Shown: positions 59,730 to 64,000 of the stretch, piece after piece
Position numbering within the stretch: position 1 is the first letter of the stretch
Layout of the letters: each line of letters begins with the position of its first letter
NCBI GenBank assembly: GCA_964020975.1
Contig: OZ026619.1
Span: 95,278,804 to 95,342,803 of the forward strand
Direction: 5' to 3'
DNA length: 64,000 nt
From: Hermodice carunculata
Taxonomy: Eukaryota > Annelida > Polychaeta > Eunicida > Amphinomidae
The notes under the pieces: model-generated
Database searches by the model: none
What the model was told of the DNA's origin: nothing
What the model saw: the letters and a program-made list of their open reading frames with translations, nothing else
Translations under genes and position numbers: made by a program

Positions 59730-60290
59730 TTAAAACATGAAAGTGAAGGGGCATTCCTTACATTTCACATCTAGGGGGCGGGAATTCCATGCGACTGCGC
59801 CTCTGTGGGTCATCCTGCCCTTGCCAATAGTAAGTCGGGAGGGTTGCACATATAATGAGTTGTTGAATGAAGACCGAGTATTATGAGAGTGTATTTCCGA
59901 TACTTTATGGAATTTTGATGTGATGTATTCGGGCATGAGGTTATGCGTAGCCTTGTACATGAAGACATGACCATGCAGATTTCTTCTTTGTTGTAGTGTT
60001 AAAATATTGGAGAGGTTATGAAGTTCCGAAATTGGTGCATATCTGTTTGATTTATTTATTATCCTCAAAGCCCGGTTCTGAAGAATTTGGAGTCTATTTT
60101 TTAATTGGCAAGAACAGGAGTCCCATACGGTATCACAGGAGTCCATGTAGGGAAGAGCAAGTGACATGTACAGAGTCAAAAGAAGATGTTTAGGTAGATA
60201 TTTGCTTGCTCTTCCCAACATGGCAATTCTACAATTTACTTTCGTGGCAATATGTTCAATATGTTTGGAGAAAGACAAAGTATGGTCCAG
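59730..60290 (-). pseudogene. LINE C C-terminal domain
   Basis: Continues after the poly-G run with VLDHTLSFSKHIEHIATKVN and ends GKGRMTHRGAVAWNSRPLDV. This is the usual CR1/L2 tail after the YLGV.LD motif. Confidence 0.85.
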
Positions 60291-60401
60291 CACCCCCCCC
60301 CCCCCCCAAGTACTTGAAAGAATCAACCTGCTCAATAGCAGCATTGTCAATATGAATGTCTGGAGGTGGGCATATCTTAAGTCTGCTGGATGTGCCAAAA
60401 A

Positions 60402-62144
60402 TCATGAACTTGTTTTTTTTTTTTTTTTGAGGTTTAAAGTTAATTTGTTGGCCTTGAACCAATCAGATACATTTTCAAGTTCAGAATTCACGGTCATCTC
60501 GATGATGTTTATGTCTTTTGCGACGACATATAATACTGTGTCATCGGCATACAATAGGATATTGGAAAAATGGATGCAATCAGGTAGATCATTTATATAT
60601 AGAATGAAAAGCAGAGGTCCAATTATAGACCCCTGAGGGACACCGTGGCTGATGGCTCTTGCCTCAGACAAGCAGCCATCAACCACGGTTTTCTGAGTTC
60701 TATCAGTGAGATATGATTTGAACCAGCTAAGTTCGCTGCCCTCGACACCGTACTCCCCCAGCTTCTGAAGCAGAATTTGGTGGTCCAGGGTGTCGAAGGC
60801 CTTCTTTAGATCTAAAAACAGTACACCGCAGAAGTTCCCATTGTCTATGTCAGTATGAACAGAGTCAAGGAAATGAGTCAGAGCTGTTGATGTAGAGTGG
60901 GCTTTTTTGAAACCTGATTGAACAGGGGTCAGAAGCTCATTAAGAGTAAGAAAGGAGTATAATTGGTCATGTATGGCACGCTCCAAAACTTTCAGCGTGA
61001 CTGGTAATACCGATATAAGTCTATAGTTATTGATATCATCTTTACGAACATCCTTGTAAATTGGAGTGACCCTAGCTGTCTTCCAGCCCTCCGGTACAGT
61101 GCCAGTAAAAAGTGAACGATTAAAAGTGTGAGCAGGTGTTGAAAGGGTAACCACTCCAGCTTTTAACAGTCTTGTACTGAGTTGGTCAAGGCCGGTAGCC
61201 TTACCATTAGGCAAATGTAGAAACTGGGAGCATACATATTCAGTAGTCACCGGAGTAAAGTGAAAGACATCCTGGGTCTTCTTTTCTTGATTCTTATACA
61301 CAGAGTCTGGCATCTTGCTGGCCAGGTTTTCACCGATGCTTGCAAAAAAGTCATTAAAAATATTGGCCATTCTGCCAGCATCAGTGATTTCAGTTTTATA
61401 GTCAGTAAGTTTTGTCGGGCCAGAAGTAGATTTGGATGGGATTATTTTCTTCAAAGATCTCCAAAGTTCCTTAGAATTATTTGAATTTTGCATAATAGAA
61501 TCCTCAACAAAGTCTTTCTTTAGTTTAGCAACTAAATTTGTGACTCTGTTTCGAATTCTCTTTGCTTTGGCCCAGTCAGCAGGAGTACCAGAGTTCTCTG
61601 CTTTGGATCTGAAATAATCACGATCATTGCATAGTGACCTTAACTCGTCTGTAACCCAGGGCAGTTCATTGTCCCTCACTTTGATGTTTGCATGAGGAGC
61701 ATGTGATTCGCAGATTGGTAGTAAAGTATCTCTGAATTTACTCCAAGCCAAAGACGGATCATCTTCATCCAAAACATTAGTCCAATCTGCACTGCCAATT
61801 TCATTCTGAAATTCATCCAAGTTGAAATCGCGGTACGTCCTTGCTTTAATGATTTTGATTTTACCTTTGGGTCGAAAACCTTTCCTTGAAAAACAAACTA
61901 AACTATGATCACTTTGGCCACAATGAACCACCCCGGATTTCAGAGCCATTTGTGGTCTATTGGTAAAAATCAAGTCAATGGTACTCGAGGAATGTTTAGT
62001 GACCTGTGTTGGGTCATGAATGAGCTGAGAAAAATGTCTGTAATGTTCCAGCCTCTTAATAAAGTTATCCTTTGAACCATGATAGTTATTATTAATGTCA
62101 CCAAGTAAGACAGTCTCACAGTCATCATGACATATAGCATTCAC
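60402..62144 (-). pseudogene. LINE C endonuclease C-terminal part and reverse transcriptase
   Basis: A 580-residue frame with intact YADD and all main RT blocks. It is closed by the A-rich run, after which coding resumes in another frame (FMIFGTSSRLK). No internal stop lies in the 1.7 kb, so this is the youngest-looking of the three LINEs. Confidence 0.9.
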
Positions 62145-62223
62145 TTGCTGTTCAAGGTCCTGAATGCCTTGAGGGGAGGAAGTATTAGGTGGTCTGTATA
62201 ACCCTCCTACAAGAATAGACTTT

Positions 62224-62866
62224 GTTTAGGAAGTTTAAATTTAAGCCAGAGTGTTTCGAGAGACGTAATGTTAAGCCCGAGTGGGCTAGCTCTTAGGTGA
62301 ATATTCAGCAACCCTGCTTTCTGCAGTTATGCTGGGCAAATATAGGATCTCGGGCCTAAATTGAGCCAGTTTATTTTGCGATACTTGTAGTTTGCGTTTG
62401 AGACCCTGAGATAGGGACGCAAAAACCAACTAGAGGCCGAATAATCAAAGAAAGGTTGAACCATGCAGTGTGTGTCCAAGCATCCTACGGGTCTCAAAAT
62501 TAAGAAAATGTCCCTTTCTGTATAAAATTTGCACAATCACTTCCTCGAGAAGTGCACGGAAAATTGCACTAAAAGTGCAGGCACTTCTATATGTAAGTTC
62601 CGTATTCTATATAGAGGCATAACATTTACTGGCGCCCTCGTATATTATCTTTAGGAGCTAAAATTTACACAATTATAATGGATTACTCATATTATAATAC
62701 ATATACAAATAAAAGACGAAGATTTCAAAAAAAAAAAATAGTTTGACGTATGGAAATGAAATTTATATTTCTTTTATGATCAATAACCATTTTCACACAT
62801 TTTGATTGGGATTTTAAATTTCAAAATACCACATATTATCCATAACATATGCTTAATAATAATAAC

Positions 62867-62867
<1 letters not shown>
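62224..62867. other. Non-coding stretch, nothing recognised
   Basis: No coding or repeat signal I can name beyond AT-rich sequence. Confidence 0.45.

Positions 62868-62941
<74 letters not shown>
62868..62941. repeat. (GAT)n microsatellite
   Basis: About 24 GAT units next to TAATAATA; probably the expanded tail of the minus-strand LINE fragment beside it. Confidence 0.95.
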
Positions 62942-62949
62942 AATAATAT

Positions 62950-63466
62950 AATAATAATTTATCGAGTGAAAACTACCCCTTTACAGCAGGGGCACTTGTG
63001 GGCAGGGTAAGACCCACGGTGCATCAATAAAACATCATATATATACAGTATAACAACATTGCTTTATTTAAAGTATATACAGTAAGCCGGTTAGTTATCC
63101 AGGAGGTTCTGCTAACAGATCCCTCCTGGTTTGCCATGCTTCTACCAAAAAGCTTTTACATCTACCATCAAACAAATCTCCAATATCTATATCATATTTG
63201 TGTCTGAAATCTCCCAGTAAATAACTCAGTTTCCCAATGCTACATGATGTTATGAATTTTTGCCACACAATGATACCGTTCTTTTCCTCCAAATATTTTT
63301 CCAAATATCTAAAACAATGCATTCTTATATTGTTCCAACGGGGGCAGGTCAAAATAAAATGTTCTATATCCTCATATTTTTCCGCACAACTACAGCAACA
63401 TGTGTCCAAAAACCCCCATCTTTCTTTATCTTCCCCAAGGACATCCTGTGCGAGCTGCAAATTTTA
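62950..63466 (-). mobile_element. LINE D, 3'-terminal fragment
   Basis: The minus-strand frame has a Cys/His module, CCSCAEKYEDIEHFILTCPR, typical of the extreme C terminus of several LINE clades, then a stop, a short 3' UTR and an ATT/ATC repeat tail. The endonuclease and RT are absent, as expected from 5' truncation. Confidence 0.7.
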
Positions 63467-63712
63467 ATCCTGCTCCCTGGAAATCTTTGACATTAAATAA
63501 ATAACTTTCACCAAATGTGGAATCTTTGATGAGTCTGTACCATTTTAAGGACTTATGAAAGTGCAAAGAAATATAGTGTGCCTTCATAACAACTGTATGT
63601 TAAGCTTGAAAAAGATCCCTGTCATAGGATCTTGGGAGCTGTCTGTCAAAATTATTTTGTAGTATTTTGAACACGAGATTAAATAATTATTTCGAGACCA
63701 GAAATATGAAAA

Positions 63713-63935
63713 GTGATTATCAAATCAAATTTTCTAAAGGTTCCCAGACCAGTGATCACATACCTACTGTTATTGAAAATGCTCATCGATGAATACACAA
63801 AATTATGTACATGTGCAAAAGGTAAATACTTATATGCATGTTTTATCAATTTTAAACAAGCATTCAATACGGTTTGGCATGATGGTCTATTCTATAAACT
63901 GTAAAATCATAATATAGCTGGATACACTTACAGAA
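63713..63935 (+). mobile_element. LINE reverse transcriptase fragment related to LINE B
   Basis: KYLYACFINFKQAFNTVWHD and GLFYKL align with LINE B QYLFTCFVDFKSPFDTVWRQ and ALLYKL. The frame is broken on both sides and the right side is cut by a TTAA hairpin element at 63939. Confidence 0.65.
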
Positions 63936-63938
63936 CTA

Positions 63939-64000
63939 TTAACCCTTAAAGTGTTGACTAAGACTACTTTTTGCTTCAGACAAGGCTTGCCGGTATTTGA
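63939..64000. mobile_element. TTAA hairpin MITE, left end running off the window
   Basis: Begins TTAACCCTTAAAGTGTTGAC and continues with the family's ACTAAGACTACTTTTTGCTT segment. It interrupts the LINE fragment just to its left. Confidence 0.6.

Larger units (their letters stand above)
59303..62214 (-). mobile_element. LINE C, CR1/L2-like non-LTR retrotransposon, 5'-truncated
   Basis: Begins in the endonuclease (ILVGGLYRPPN, LLGDINNN, STIDLIFTN, GQSDHSLV) and runs through the reverse transcriptase (NGKATGLDQLSTRLLKAG, LDLKKAFDTLDH, HGVPQGSIIGPLLFILYIND, YADDTVLYV) and the C-terminal thumb (LDHTLSFSKHIEHI, MTHRGAVAWNSRP). The 3' UTR ends ...CCCTGGTTAAAGAAG. ATAGACTTT is duplicated at 59294-59302 and 62215-62223. 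The frame changes at an A run (about 60413) and a G run (about 60293), as read on the minus strand. Confidence 0.93.

Overview
This is eukaryotic, intron-rich, repeat-laden, AT-leaning DNA. The only host gene I can support is TAF1, the largest TFIID subunit, on the minus strand. Its sequence is animal-like. The surroundings (many short inverted-repeat elements, several LINE clades, long TA, GAAA, CT and GAT microsatellites, abundant ACATGTA words) suggest a marine invertebrate, but I cannot name the phylum from sequence alone.

Layout. TAF1 runs right to left from a start codon at 39023 to the last visible exon at 3845-3923. I place 22 coding exons (about 1,059 residues). They cover the TBP-binding N terminus, the central histone-acetyltransferase/TAF7-binding region with its winged helix, and the start of the segment leading to the zinc knuckle and bromodomains, which lie beyond position 1. 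Reading phase is kept across every junction. One intron uses a GC donor, and one exon adds about 34 residues that human TAF1 lacks. A non-coding first exon and TATA-less promoter are proposed near 46.37-46.47 kb, giving a first intron of about 7.3 kb.

The introns and the right third of the window hold mobile DNA. Three large damaged LINEs are present: A (46765-49752, plus), B (about 54165-57313, plus) and C (59303-62214, minus, CR1/L2-like). Fragments of further LINEs lie at 62.95-63.47 kb and 63.71-63.93 kb. LINEs A and C have clear 9-bp target duplications. LINE A sits inside an older repeat, and a second copy of its 3' tail lies at 45.08 kb. Non-autonomous DNA elements include a TTAA-flanked hairpin family with seven copies or fragments, a 690-bp TTAA element, TA-flanked CAGTGRAA elements, and several foldbacks. 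Two tandem repeat complexes lie at 28.98-31.68 kb and 50.7-53.2 kb.

The most interesting observation is four dispersed hammerhead-ribozyme motifs (773-813 and 17322-17360 on the minus strand; 6519-6558 and 9308-9348 on the plus strand). Each has a CUGANGA-like box, a closed stem II, a GAAA-like box and a very short palindromic stem III, the type I form known from animal retrozymes and Penelope-like elements. The two plus-strand copies share an upstream module with a CRE-like palindrome. Two of the four lie in sense orientation within TAF1 introns.
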